Positions 6,071 to 16,509 of a DNA stretch of 18,202 bases are shown in pieces (within the stretch, counting starts at the first letter, position 1; each line of letters starts with the position of its first letter). Origin of the DNA: Magnetococcales bacterium (GTDB taxonomy: Bacteria > Pseudomonadota > Magnetococcia > Magnetococcales > DC0425bin3); the NCBI GenBank assembly GCA_015229045.1, contig JADGCJ010000062.1, forward strand, positions 1 to 18,202, in the 5' to 3' direction. The translations under genes were made by a program, and so were the position numbers. The notes under the pieces are model-generated. The model had not been told where the DNA came from and made no database searches. It saw nothing but the letters and a program-made list of their open reading frames with translations.

Positions 6071-8625
6071 GACCCATGGATGAAAAAGAACTGTTGAATG
6101 CTTCCTGTCGCGTGGCCCTGGCAGGGCTGCTCCACGATCTGGGCAAGTTTGCCGAACGTGCAGGTCTGGAGGTGAAGAACCTTGATGGAAACAAGCAAAC
6201 CTATTGTCCATCCTGGGAAGGCAGGCATAGTCATCTGCATGCGGCTTATACCGGCCTGGCCATCGACACCATCGAGAACTTGCTTCCAGACATCAAGGAG
6301 GGAGATTTGGCACCTTTTTCCTCCTGGCACAGTGCCAGAGAGGAGCAACGACAGGGCAATTCCCTGATCAATGCGGCGGCCATGCATCACAAGCCGGAGA
6401 CCTCATTACAGCGGATTGTGGCCATCGCCGACCGTCTGGCATCGGGTTTTGAGCGCGCGGAAGCTACGGAATACAATAAGGCTGAAGATGAACGTGAAGA
6501 GAAGAGCCGCAAAATCAACCACCGACAGGCACGCCTGTGGCCGTTGCTGGAGCGGGTGGAACGGGAGGATAAGCATTACCAGCCGATGACCCGTCTTCCA
6601 CTCAAGGCTATGGCCCCTGAGACGCTATATCCTATCCCGGAGTCTGAGTCGAGGATTGATGACCGGCAGGCCCGTGCAGCCTATTTGACGTTATGGAACC
6701 AGTTTGTGGAGGGGTTGACGCAGATTAGCCAGGATTTCCGCGTATCGCTGCCGTTGTGGTTGGATCATTTTGACAGCCTGTTTTTGACCTTTACCCACGC
6801 CATTCCCTCGGCTACGGCGACGAAGAAACCGGGGGGTGGATTCCTGCCGATTCCAGCGGATGTATCGCTGTATGATCATTCCAAGGCGGTTGCAGCATTG
6901 GCGGTGGCGTTATGGCGTTATCACGAGGCCTGTGGAGGTGTCGAAGCTGTTTCGTTGGATGGTGCCGGAGATAATCAAGAATTCTTGTTGATTCAAGGGG
7001 ATTTTTTCGGGATCCAGGAGTTCATTTTCTCCGGAAACGCTTCAAAATTTGCGGCCAAAATGCTGCGTGGACGGTCATTTTCGGTATCTTTGCTGACCGA
7101 ACTGGCAGCTCTCAAGGTTCTGGAAGTGTTCCAGTTGCCCTCCACCAGCCAGATTATGAATGCGGCGGGTAAATTCCAGATCGTGGCGCCCAACCTTCCG
7201 GATGCCGAAGTGAGGATTGGACGACTGCGCAGGGAATTGGACGATTGGTTTCTGAAAAAAAGCTTCGGACAGGCTGGGATCGGTCTGGCAACCACACCGG
7301 CGCGGCGCGAGGATTTCGACAAAAGTCGGTTCGACAAACTGATGGAGCGGTTATTCAAGGATTTGGAGCGGCGTAAACGACAACGCTTCGAACTCCTGTG
7401 CGCCGAGCATTTTACTGCGATTTTGGATGTGAGCTATCCCAGTGGGGCATGCAGTTTCTGCGGCAAGGCTCCCGCCAGTGCATTCGAGGAGGAGAAAGGG
7501 ATCTGTTCTCTCTGCCGCGATCAAAGGGAGGTTGGCAAGAACCTTGTGCAGAAGCAACGTGTTCTGATCACCTGTAAACCGGGTGGCAGCAATTCGTTGG
7601 AACTGGACTATTTTGGTTACCGAGTCACCTTCACGGGGGACGAAGCGAGGCATGGCATGCCGTTGCGCGTCTGGGATTTCTCTCAACCCGATCAAGATGG
7701 TGGTGTCCCCTTGTGGAACGGCTATGCCCGACGGGCCATCAATGGCTATGTACCTACGGATGATCAAGGGGACATCCTGGAATTCGAGTCGATCGCAAAG
7801 AAGGGTATATGGGAAGATTACGACGGACAGGGAGAGCGTGTGCAGCGCGGCAAGGCCGCTCTGGGCATCCTCAAGGGGGATGTGGACAATCTGGGGATGA
7901 TTTTTCGGAAAGGTCTGCAACAACCCACCTTCGCCCGGATGGCCTCGTTGAGCAGGCAGTTGAACGCCTTTTTTGCGGTGTGGCTGCCATGGAAGTGCGC
8001 ACAGGAGTTCCCGAACACCTATACCGTGTTCGCGGGCGGGGATGACTTCTTTCTCATCGGTCCCTGGCATGAGCAGATCCGGCTGGCCCAATCGATGCGG
8101 GAGGCGTTTCAGAACTATACGCAAAACGAGAATCTGCATTTTTCCGCCGGACTGGCCATGACCAAGCCAGGCATACCGGTTCCGGCCCTGGGGACGTTGG
8201 CGGAAGAGGCCCTGAAAAATGCCAAGGACGTGGAGGGCAAGAACGCCATTACCTGTTGGAACCGCAGTGTGAAGTGGGAGGAATTCCAGAAATTGATCGA
8301 GGGGTCAACCACTCTGCAAGAACTGGTTAACGAAATGAAAGAGCAGCATCGGGTGGAGATGAGCACTGCTTACCTCTATGGCATGCTGCACCTGTGCGAA
8401 AAGGCCGAGCGTGCCAAAACGAAACCCGAGGAGGCCCTCTGGCACTCCTGGTTCGTCTACCGGACTTGGCGTTTTGTGTTGGATCGGTTGCGGGACTCGG
8501 ACGACGAAAAGAAACGTAAGTTGAGCGACCGGTTCGCCAGAGATGTCGGGCAACAGATCAGAACCTATTGCGAGAACTACAAAATCTCACTGTTCACTTA
8601 CCTCTATCGTCAAAGGAAGAACTGA
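6067..8625 (+). CDS. cas10: Cas10/Csm1, type III-A large subunit with HD nuclease and cyclase motifs
   Basis: Cas10 is the signature subunit of the Csm complex. On target RNA binding it cleaves single-stranded DNA through the HD domain and makes cyclic oligoadenylate through its Palm domain. The 852-residue protein has H23-D24 in LLHDLGKF, a further conserved AIADRLASG at about 119-127, a zinc-binding set C462-x2-C465 and C480-x2-C483, a first Palm region with LIQGDFFGIQEFIFSG, and the cyclase motif GGDD at 657-660 in VFAGGDDFFLIG. Both activities therefore look intact. The start overlaps the upstream stop (ATGA); an ATG three codons later is an alternative. The stop overlaps csm2 in TGATG, implying coupled translation. 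Csm2-Csm5 neighbours confirm subtype III-A. Confidence 0.97.
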   Translation: MRPMDEKELLNASCRVALAGLLHDLGKFAERAGLEVKNLDGNKQTYCPSWEGRHSHLHAAYTGLAIDTIENLLPDIKEGDLAPFSSWHSAREEQRQGNSLINAAAMHHKPETSLQRIVAIADRLASGFERAEATEYNKAEDEREEKSRKINHRQARLWPLLERVEREDKHYQPMTRLPLKAMAPETLYPIPESESRIDDRQARAAYLTLWNQFVEGLTQISQDFRVSLPLWLDHFDSLFLTFTHAIPSATATKKPGGGFLPIPADVSLYDHSKAVAALAVALWRYHEACGGVEAVSLDGAGDNQEFLLIQGDFFGIQEFIFSGNASKFAAKMLRGRSFSVSLLTELAALKVLEVFQLPSTSQIMNAAGKFQIVAPNLPDAEVRIGRLRRELDDWFLKKSFGQAGIGLATTPARREDFDKSRFDKLMERLFKDLERRKRQRFELLCAEHFTAILDVSYPSGACSFCGKAPASAFEEEKGICSLCRDQREVGKNLVQKQRVLITCKPGGSNSLELDYFGYRVTFTGDEARHGMPLRVWDFSQPDQDGGVPLWNGYARRAINGYVPTDDQGDILEFESIAKKGIWEDYDGQGERVQRGKAALGILKGDVDNLGMIFRKGLQQPTFARMASLSRQLNAFFAVWLPWKCAQEFPNTYTVFAGGDDFFLIGPWHEQIRLAQSMREAFQNYTQNENLHFSAGLAMTKPGIPVPALGTLAEEALKNAKDVEGKNAITCWNRSVKWEEFQKLIEGSTTLQELVNEMKEQHRVEMSTAYLYGMLHLCEKAERAKTKPEEALWHSWFVYRTWRFVLDRLRDSDDEKKRKLSDRFARDVGQQIRTYCENYKISLFTYLYRQRKN

Positions 8626-9098
8626 TGAACGGATCGTATGCAACAAATAAACCTTCAGGAGGCCGCCGGACTGGGTCTACTTCGACCCCACCTTTGGACT
8701 CGACGCCATCTCTCGATTTGTCAAAAGTGTTGTTCAAACAACCAATCGACAAAGATCTGTTTGATGGTGTCGCCCAAACAGTTGCTAAAACGTTGGCCTC
8801 CAACAAAAAATCTAATAAATCCAGTCAGCTTCGGCGCTTTTATGACGAGATTTGTATGTGGGCAGAGAAGGTCGGCGATCATGAAGAAAACTTTCATGTC
8901 TATCTTCCCTTCATCCGTATGCTCAACGCCAAGGTCGCCTACGCCAATGGGCGGAGAGATCTTGTGGACGTTAATTTTGTAAATCTCATAAACCACGGAC
9001 TCAAGCAGGTCGAGCAGCCGGTGGATTTGAAGCACTTCAAATTGTTCATGGAAGCTGTCATGGGGTTCTACAAGCAGGAGCGTCCTAAGGACTCGTGA
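8625..9098 (+). CDS. csm2: Csm2, small subunit of the Csm complex
   Basis: Csm2 forms the helical small-subunit filament along the crRNA-target duplex. The 157-residue product has an N-terminal tail of about 30 residues rich in Ser, Thr, Pro and Gly, followed by an alpha-helical domain with SQLRRFYDEICMWAEK and ANGRRDLVDVNFVNLINHGL, segments characteristic of Csm2. The start at 8625 is the A of the TGATG overlap with cas10; an in-frame ATG at 8568 would lie deep inside cas10 and is unlikely. An 84-bp gap separates it from csm3, the largest gap in the operon. Confidence 0.92.
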   Translation: MNGSYATNKPSGGRRTGSTSTPPLDSTPSLDLSKVLFKQPIDKDLFDGVAQTVAKTLASNKKSNKSSQLRRFYDEICMWAEKVGDHEENFHVYLPFIRMLNAKVAYANGRRDLVDVNFVNLINHGLKQVEQPVDLKHFKLFMEAVMGFYKQERPKDS

Positions 9099-9182
9099 GC
9101 GGTGTGGCGTCATTCTCGCGGCATGCGTCTATAACTTAAATTTACAGACTGTCCAGCCTTCTGCGAAAAGGGATCTATTGTC

Positions 9183-9884
9183 ATGCGACTCAAGAATATT
9201 CAGGAAATCAAAGGGAACATCACGCTGCTCACCGGTCTGCACATCGGTGCCGGCAACAACGAGATGCACATCGGCGGATCGGACAATCCTGTGATTCGCC
9301 ATCCGCACAGCAACGAGCCTTACATTCCAGGCAGTAGCATCAAGGGCAAGATTCGTAGCCTGCTGGAATGGCATGCCGGTTTGGCGGCGGTTAACGGTGG
9401 CAAGCCTATGAGTTACGCAACACTCGATCAGGCCCCCGACCCTGCGGAGGCATTGCGCATCCTGCAGTTGTTCGGTGTATCCGGCGGGGACAATCTGGAC
9501 AAAGAAGCCGCCTTGAAAGTTGGCCCCTCACGTCTCTCCTTCCGGGATTTGCCCCTGGATCAGGCGTGGGTCGAGAAGATCAAGCGCAAGAACCTGCCCC
9601 TCACGGAGGTCAAGATGGAAAACACCATCGACCGGGTGCGCGGCGTGGCGGATAACCCTCGCAACACCGAGCGGGTTCCGGCGGGGGCGAAATTCCAGTT
9701 CTCATTGTCGATCAAACAACTGGATGGCGATGGGGAGTCTTTGCTGGGCTTGGTGTTCATCGGCATGAAACTGTTGGAGATGGACAGCCTGGGTGGTTCG
9801 GGCTCAAGGGGCTACGGGCGGATCCGGTGGGAGTTGGAGAATCCCGAATTGCAGCAGAAGCTCGACGATGCCAAACCCTGGTGA
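9183..9884 (+). CDS. csm3: Csm3, RAMP backbone subunit and target-RNA nuclease
   Basis: Csm3 polymerises along the crRNA and cuts the target RNA at 6-nt intervals. The 233-residue product begins with the RAMP strand TLLTGLHIGAGNNEMHIGG, then S-D34-N-P-V. D34 aligns with the catalytic Asp (D33 in the Streptococcus thermophilus protein), so RNA cleavage should be active. PYIPGSSIKGKIRSLLEWH at about 46-64 is the Csm3 glycine-rich segment, and GGSGSRGYG at 204-212 is the C-terminal RAMP glycine-rich loop. Length is close to the family norm. It precedes csm4 by 16 bp. Confidence 0.96.
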   Translation: MRLKNIQEIKGNITLLTGLHIGAGNNEMHIGGSDNPVIRHPHSNEPYIPGSSIKGKIRSLLEWHAGLAAVNGGKPMSYATLDQAPDPAEALRILQLFGVSGGDNLDKEAALKVGPSRLSFRDLPLDQAWVEKIKRKNLPLTEVKMENTIDRVRGVADNPRNTERVPAGAKFQFSLSIKQLDGDGESLLGLVFIGMKLLEMDSLGGSGSRGYGRIRWELENPELQQKLDDAKPW

Positions 9885-9900
9885 GTGGGGATACCCAGCC

Positions 9901-10869
9901 ATGCACACGTTGCTCCTGACCATCGAGCCACTGACGGCCTTTGTGACGCCACTCCATGGGGACACCATGTTCGGCCAACTCTGCTGGGCCTTGCGTAACC
10001 GCCACGGCGACGACTGGTTGCGGGAACGGTTGCAGGGATATACCGAAAACAGACCCTTTCTGGTGGTCTCCGATGCCTTTCCCGCCGAGTACTGGCCTCG
10101 GCCCTGCCTGCCGCCTGAGTTTGCTTTTGGTCAACAAGGGCCGGAAAACCAGGAAAGTCGCAAGGAGGTTAAGGCAAGGGTCTGGCTGCCCAACAGGATG
10201 TGGAAACGCCCGCTCCGGGAGTGGATGGATCAGTGCCAGACGGAGAAAGAGCTCTGGAATGGTTGCGCTCGGAAGGTTCATCCTCAGCCCCACAACAGCA
10301 TCAACCGTTTGACCGGTACCACCGGAAGCGGCGATGATGGGTTTGCCCCCTATGTCGTGGATCAGATCTGGTTTCCTCCAGAGAGTGAACTGGAGTTGTG
10401 GCTGGTGGTGGATCCGCAGAGGTTGGACCATGAGACGCTGCAACAAGCCCTGGAGGATGTGGGGCGTATCGGATTCGGCAAGGATGCCAGCACCGGTCAG
10501 GGGCACTTCCGGGTGGAGAGTCTTACCGAGACGCCTCTGCCGCGTCAGAAGCACAGCAATGCTTGGCTTACCCTGGGCCACTGCGCCCCTCAAGGGGGCG
10601 GCTTCGATCCAGAACGGAGTTTCTATTTGCCCTTCACCCGTTTTGGTCGCCACGGCGACACGTTGGCATTGACGGAAAATCCTTTCAAGAAGCCGATGCT
10701 GTTGGCCCGGACCGGGGCTGTGCTCACCCCGGCGGCGGGATCATTTCTGGATGTTGCGTTTGTGGGTCGCGGGTTGGGCGGTGATGGCAGCCTCTCCACT
10801 GTGATGTGGGAAACCGTTCATCAAGGGTATGCCCCGGTTGTGGGCATCCATGTAGCAGCGGAGGAGTAA
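9901..10869 (+). CDS. csm4: Csm4, crRNA 5'-handle-binding RAMP subunit
   Basis: Csm4 holds the 5' handle of the crRNA and contacts Cas10. The 322-residue product starts MHTLLLTIEPLTAFVTPLHG, with GDTMFGQLCWA at 20-30, the hallmark of Csm4. A glycine-rich RIGFGKDASTGQGHF segment lies mid-protein, and the C-terminus includes ENPFKKPMLLARTGAVL. The ATG at 9901 was chosen because it gives the canonical N-terminus; the frame stays open 36 codons further upstream into csm3 but that part has no RAMP character. It is followed by csm5 after 3 bp. Confidence 0.94.
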   Translation: MHTLLLTIEPLTAFVTPLHGDTMFGQLCWALRNRHGDDWLRERLQGYTENRPFLVVSDAFPAEYWPRPCLPPEFAFGQQGPENQESRKEVKARVWLPNRMWKRPLREWMDQCQTEKELWNGCARKVHPQPHNSINRLTGTTGSGDDGFAPYVVDQIWFPPESELELWLVVDPQRLDHETLQQALEDVGRIGFGKDASTGQGHFRVESLTETPLPRQKHSNAWLTLGHCAPQGGGFDPERSFYLPFTRFGRHGDTLALTENPFKKPMLLARTGAVLTPAAGSFLDVAFVGRGLGGDGSLSTVMWETVHQGYAPVVGIHVAAEE

Positions 10870-10872
10870 ACG

Positions 10873-12503
10873 ATGATCGAACGATTTCTCGATTCTCACC
10901 AACTGATCATTTCCACCCTTTCGCCCGTGCATATCGGCTGTGGTGAAGAGTATGACCCCACTCAGTATCTCATGGACGAGGGGGTATTCTATCGGGTGGA
11001 CCCCACCCAGGCCATCGCCACGGATAAGGATCGCGATGAGTTGTTGCAGATCGTCGATGGTGCGAGTGGGGACGCTGGCATCAAGAGGATACAGACATTC
11101 TTTCATGGGAAGCGCGATCTGCTGATTGCCAAAAGCACTCGCAGGATGCCTGTCGGAACAGGGGTGCAAGCCTTTTACGACAAACGGATCGGTAAAACCG
11201 TCCAGCACGACACCAGGGCCATCAACAATCTGGAGATCATGCGCACGGCCTATGTCCATGGCGATGAAACGCCTATCCTGCCGGGCAGCAGCTTGAAAGG
11301 CGCCATCCGTACTGCCCTGCTTGACGGTCAGAACATGGGCAAGCCATTGGACAGGCCGAGCGATGCAGAAAAGCTGGATTGGAAGAAATTATTCCTTCTT
11401 TCCAGAACCCTGGCCGATTGCCTCCCTCAGGAGTTTGAGCGGGATCCCATGCGCATGATTCGCTTGGGAGACGCACAGAGTACAGGGGAGATTGCTGAAA
11501 TCTATTTCGCGCTCAATCTGAAGCTATCCGGTAGTGCGGGGGATGGGCCTTCTCAGACCTTGGAATGCCTCTCTCCCATGGCACTGGAAGCCTTTCGGGG
11601 CGACATGGCTTTGCTGGATCCTAAGCAGGCTCGTCTGTTCGCTGACCAGCTGGAGAAGGAAAAGAGAAAGAAGGTATTGCCACGTGAAGATCTCGTATGG
11701 GGACGTAGTCATGTGGTCAAACAATGCAATGCATTTTATCGGCCCCATTTGCTGCGGGACTTCGCGCTGCTCGGCATTATGGATGCGCAGTGGAGCAAAA
11801 CCGTGCAGCAGTCCGTGGAGGGTGGCGGATTGCACCGATTGTTGAACTCCGGCCAGGCCATGCTTCTGCGGGTGGGGCGGCACAGCGGGGCGGAATCGGT
11901 GACGTTGAATGGGGTACGGCATATCTATCAGCCGCAAAGTAAAAAGTGGGTGGATAAACCGTCCACGGTATGGCTCGCCGGTCGCGACGTGCAACAGCAG
12001 CGAGACTTGTTGCCTTTCGGTTGGCTGCTGGTGGAGTTCGACCACCCTCGGCGATGTCCGTTGGCGGAATCCGCTCCGGAGTTGGTGAAACTGGCGCACC
12101 GTTTCCGCCAGGACCATGCGACCCGTGTAAAGGATTCGGACGACCGAATGGCTGCCTTGCGCGCCAAGCAGGAACAGGCAGAGCAGGCGGCGATGGAGGC
12201 CACTGCACGCCAAGCCGCACAAGCCGCCGAAGCCGCCGCCAAAGAGCAGCGACTGGCCGCCATGTCCTCAGAGCAGCGGGCCATCGAAGAGTTCCGGGAG
12301 AAGATTTGCAAGGTTGCCGGCCAGCAACCCTATGGAGGCTCGTTGCAGAATGATGCCGGAAAATTGAAGAAGCAGGCCGAGGCTGAAGGTTGGTCTACGG
12401 ATAACAAGGCAGCGCTGGCAGAGTTGATTCGAAATGAAATGCGTCCCAAAATAAAGGGCATGGACGACAAAAAACTGAATGCCATCCTGGTGGGACTGCT
12501 GCC

Positions 12504-12507
<4 letters not shown>
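10873..12507 (+). CDS. csm5: Csm5 RAMP subunit with long C-terminal coiled-coil extension
   Basis: Csm5 caps the 3' end of the crRNA in the Csm complex. The RAMP part has LSPVHIGCGEEYDP at 16-29 and LPGSSLKGAIRTAL starting at L136, both typical. The RNA-binding body appears to end near residue 415. From about 425 to 475 there is an Ala/Glu/Gln-rich stretch with coiled-coil character, and residues 475-544 form a charged helical domain ending in DDKKLNAILVGLLP. At 544 residues it is clearly longer than the usual 350-400. A strong GGAGGAG site precedes the ATG. The stop overlaps cas6 by 4 bp. Confidence 0.92.
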
Positions 12508-14937
<2,430 letters not shown>

Positions 14938-14950
14938 CGGGAGTTGATGG

Positions 14951-16009
14951 ATGCCCAGCCTCTATGTGACCGAACAGGGTGCCACGTTGCGGCAGTCAGG
15001 GATGAGTCTGCATGTCACCTTGGATACGGAATCAGGCAGTGCTCGTCCGTTGCATCCAGTGCGTTCGGTATTGTTGGGGGTTGAGTCCCATCAGCTTGAA
15101 ATGATTGGGCTGGTGGGTCGATCGCATATCACTGCCAACGCTTTGCACCTGTGCCTTGAGCAGGGGATCTCAGTGGCATGGTTTGCCTGGAACGGTCGCT
15201 TTCTCGGCAGGCTAACCCCACCAGTGCCACGCTCAGGGGATTTGCGGCTTCTTCAGTATCGAATGGCGGTCGATGATGGGCGGGCGCTGAATATGGCGCG
15301 TTCGGTGGTGGCGGGCAAATGTGCCAATGCCCGAGCCATTCTGCGGGGGATTCAGGCCAATCAGGCTGGTCTTGATCAGGTGGCGGTCTCCATGAGGGAA
15401 ATTGGCGAAGCCGAAGTCAGAATCCCCGCGTGTCGGGATGCTGAACACCTTTTGGGCATTGAGGGGCAGGCGGCCCGTGCCTATTTTTCAGCGTTGGGTG
15501 CTGGGTTTCGAGGAGAAATCCAATTCACAGGCCGGAATCGAAGGCCGCCTCCAGACCCGGCCAACGCACTGCTTTCCTTCGGCTATGTGTTGTTGTGCAA
15601 CCTGATTGGCGGAGTGCTTGAGGCACGGGGTTTGGATCCTGCTATGGGTTTTTTTCATGCTCCCCGTTCCGGGAGAGCCGCTTTAGCCTTGGATCTTCTG
15701 GAAGAGTTTCGCCACCCGGTTGTAGACCGGTTTGTGCTGCGCGTTGCCAATTTGCGCATGATTCGTCCAGAGATGTTCGAACCCGATCCGGAAGAAAACG
15801 GCGGAATACGTCTAACTCGGGAAGGGCTCAAAATCTTTTTCCGGGCATGGGGTGAGCACCTGGAGCGAACACTTCCCGAAGTCGAAAGTGAGAGCGATGA
15901 AGAGACAGGGAAAGCGAGTCCGGCCTCGTTGATTCGTCGGCAGGTGGATCGTCTGGTAGTGGCCATCCGAACGGATGCGGAATATCGACCCTTCCTGCTG
16001 AGGAGTTGA
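14951..16009 (+). CDS. cas1: Cas1 spacer-integration nuclease
   Basis: Cas1 with Cas2 inserts new spacers at the leader end of the array. The 352-residue product has the catalytic metal ligands visible as E171 (in IEGQAARAYF), H236 (in GFFHAPRSGR) and the D248/E251 pair (in LALDLLEEFRHP). The N-terminal beta domain begins SLYVTEQGATLR. A GGGAG site lies upstream. An ATG 4 bp earlier is in a different frame and is not used. There is no reverse transcriptase or Cas6 fusion. It precedes cas2 by 3 bp. Confidence 0.97.
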   Translation: MPSLYVTEQGATLRQSGMSLHVTLDTESGSARPLHPVRSVLLGVESHQLEMIGLVGRSHITANALHLCLEQGISVAWFAWNGRFLGRLTPPVPRSGDLRLLQYRMAVDDGRALNMARSVVAGKCANARAILRGIQANQAGLDQVAVSMREIGEAEVRIPACRDAEHLLGIEGQAARAYFSALGAGFRGEIQFTGRNRRPPPDPANALLSFGYVLLCNLIGGVLEARGLDPAMGFFHAPRSGRAALALDLLEEFRHPVVDRFVLRVANLRMIRPEMFEPDPEENGGIRLTREGLKIFFRAWGEHLERTLPEVESESDEETGKASPASLIRRQVDRLVVAIRTDAEYRPFLLRS

Positions 16010-16012
16010 AAG

Positions 16013-16303
16013 GTGGCTGATAGGCATCGCTATGTGGTATGCTACGACATCATCGGCAATCGTCGCAGGGCTCGACTGGCAACGTGTTTGGATGGATATG
16101 GTGACCGGATGCAGGACAGCGTGTTTGAAGCGTTCCTGGACCAGGCCCTCTTTGACAAAATGGTGCAGCACATCAAACAACACATCCTTCCTGATCAGGA
16201 TTCGGTGTTGATTTATCCCCTGTGCGCTAAGTGCTCCGGTAAGGTCAAACGAATAGGCACGCCGCGTCCAGTTCCAGGAGAGGAAAAGGTGTACGTGGTT
16301 TAA
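16013..16303 (+). CDS. cas2: Cas2 spacer-integration subunit (GTG start)
   Basis: Cas2 is the dimeric scaffold that bridges two Cas1 dimers during spacer acquisition. The 96-residue product has the ferredoxin-like N-terminus RYVVCYDIIGNRRRARLA with the conserved D12, and the middle FLDQALFDKMVQHI. It starts with GTG at 16013, placed after GAGGAG within the end of cas1; no ATG gives a full-length N-terminus. It is the last protein gene of the operon. Confidence 0.95.
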   Translation: MADRHRYVVCYDIIGNRRRARLATCLDGYGDRMQDSVFEAFLDQALFDKMVQHIKQHILPDQDSVLIYPLCAKCSGKVKRIGTPRPVPGEEKVYVV

Positions 16304-16509
16304 CCGAGCAGGTCAGAACTGCCGTAACCTCACAGAATGGGTTTGCCAGAGGGGGTTACGGCAGAATGCAACCGATTGATTGATCAAATTTTCCACACAT
16401 TTATGTCGAGGGATCTTGCCTAAAAATGGTACCAAAACGCCACCAAGCCAGGAGGTTACGAAAAACATGCTGATTTTAACTTTGTCAACAAATACATGCA
16501 ATGTATGCC
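16304..16509 (+). promoter_or_regulatory. CRISPR leader
   Basis: This 206-bp non-coding segment lies between cas2 and the first repeat and becomes AT-rich toward the array. It is the leader because the repeat orientation (handle ATTGAGAC at the right end) makes transcription run left to right. ATACAT (16492-16497) and ATGTAT (16501-16506) form a 6-bp palindrome ending 3 bp before the first repeat, a position where integration-anchoring sites are found. I see no convincing promoter boxes, and no good IHF consensus. Confidence 0.7.
16319..16364. promoter_or_regulatory. 11-bp perfect inverted repeat between cas2 and the array
   Basis: CTGCCGTAACC (16319-16329) and GGTTACGGCAG (16354-16364) are exact reverse complements separated by 24 nt. 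No T-run follows, so it is not a standard terminator. It could be an RNA hairpin that ends or stabilises the cas operon transcript, or a protein-binding site in the leader. Confidence 0.5.

Noticed and set aside
7351..8139. Minus-strand frame of 262 codons opposite cas10
   Set aside because: It is antisense to the cyclase region of cas10, with no independent support.
9757..10653. Minus-strand frame of 298 codons opposite csm3 and csm4
   Set aside because: It is antisense to two clear RAMP genes and has no family features.
16376..16410. Promoter for the CRISPR array in the leader (TTGATT or TTGATC with a following TTTATG or ATGTCG)
   Set aside because: The -10 matches are three of six or worse, so I could not support a specific promoter.
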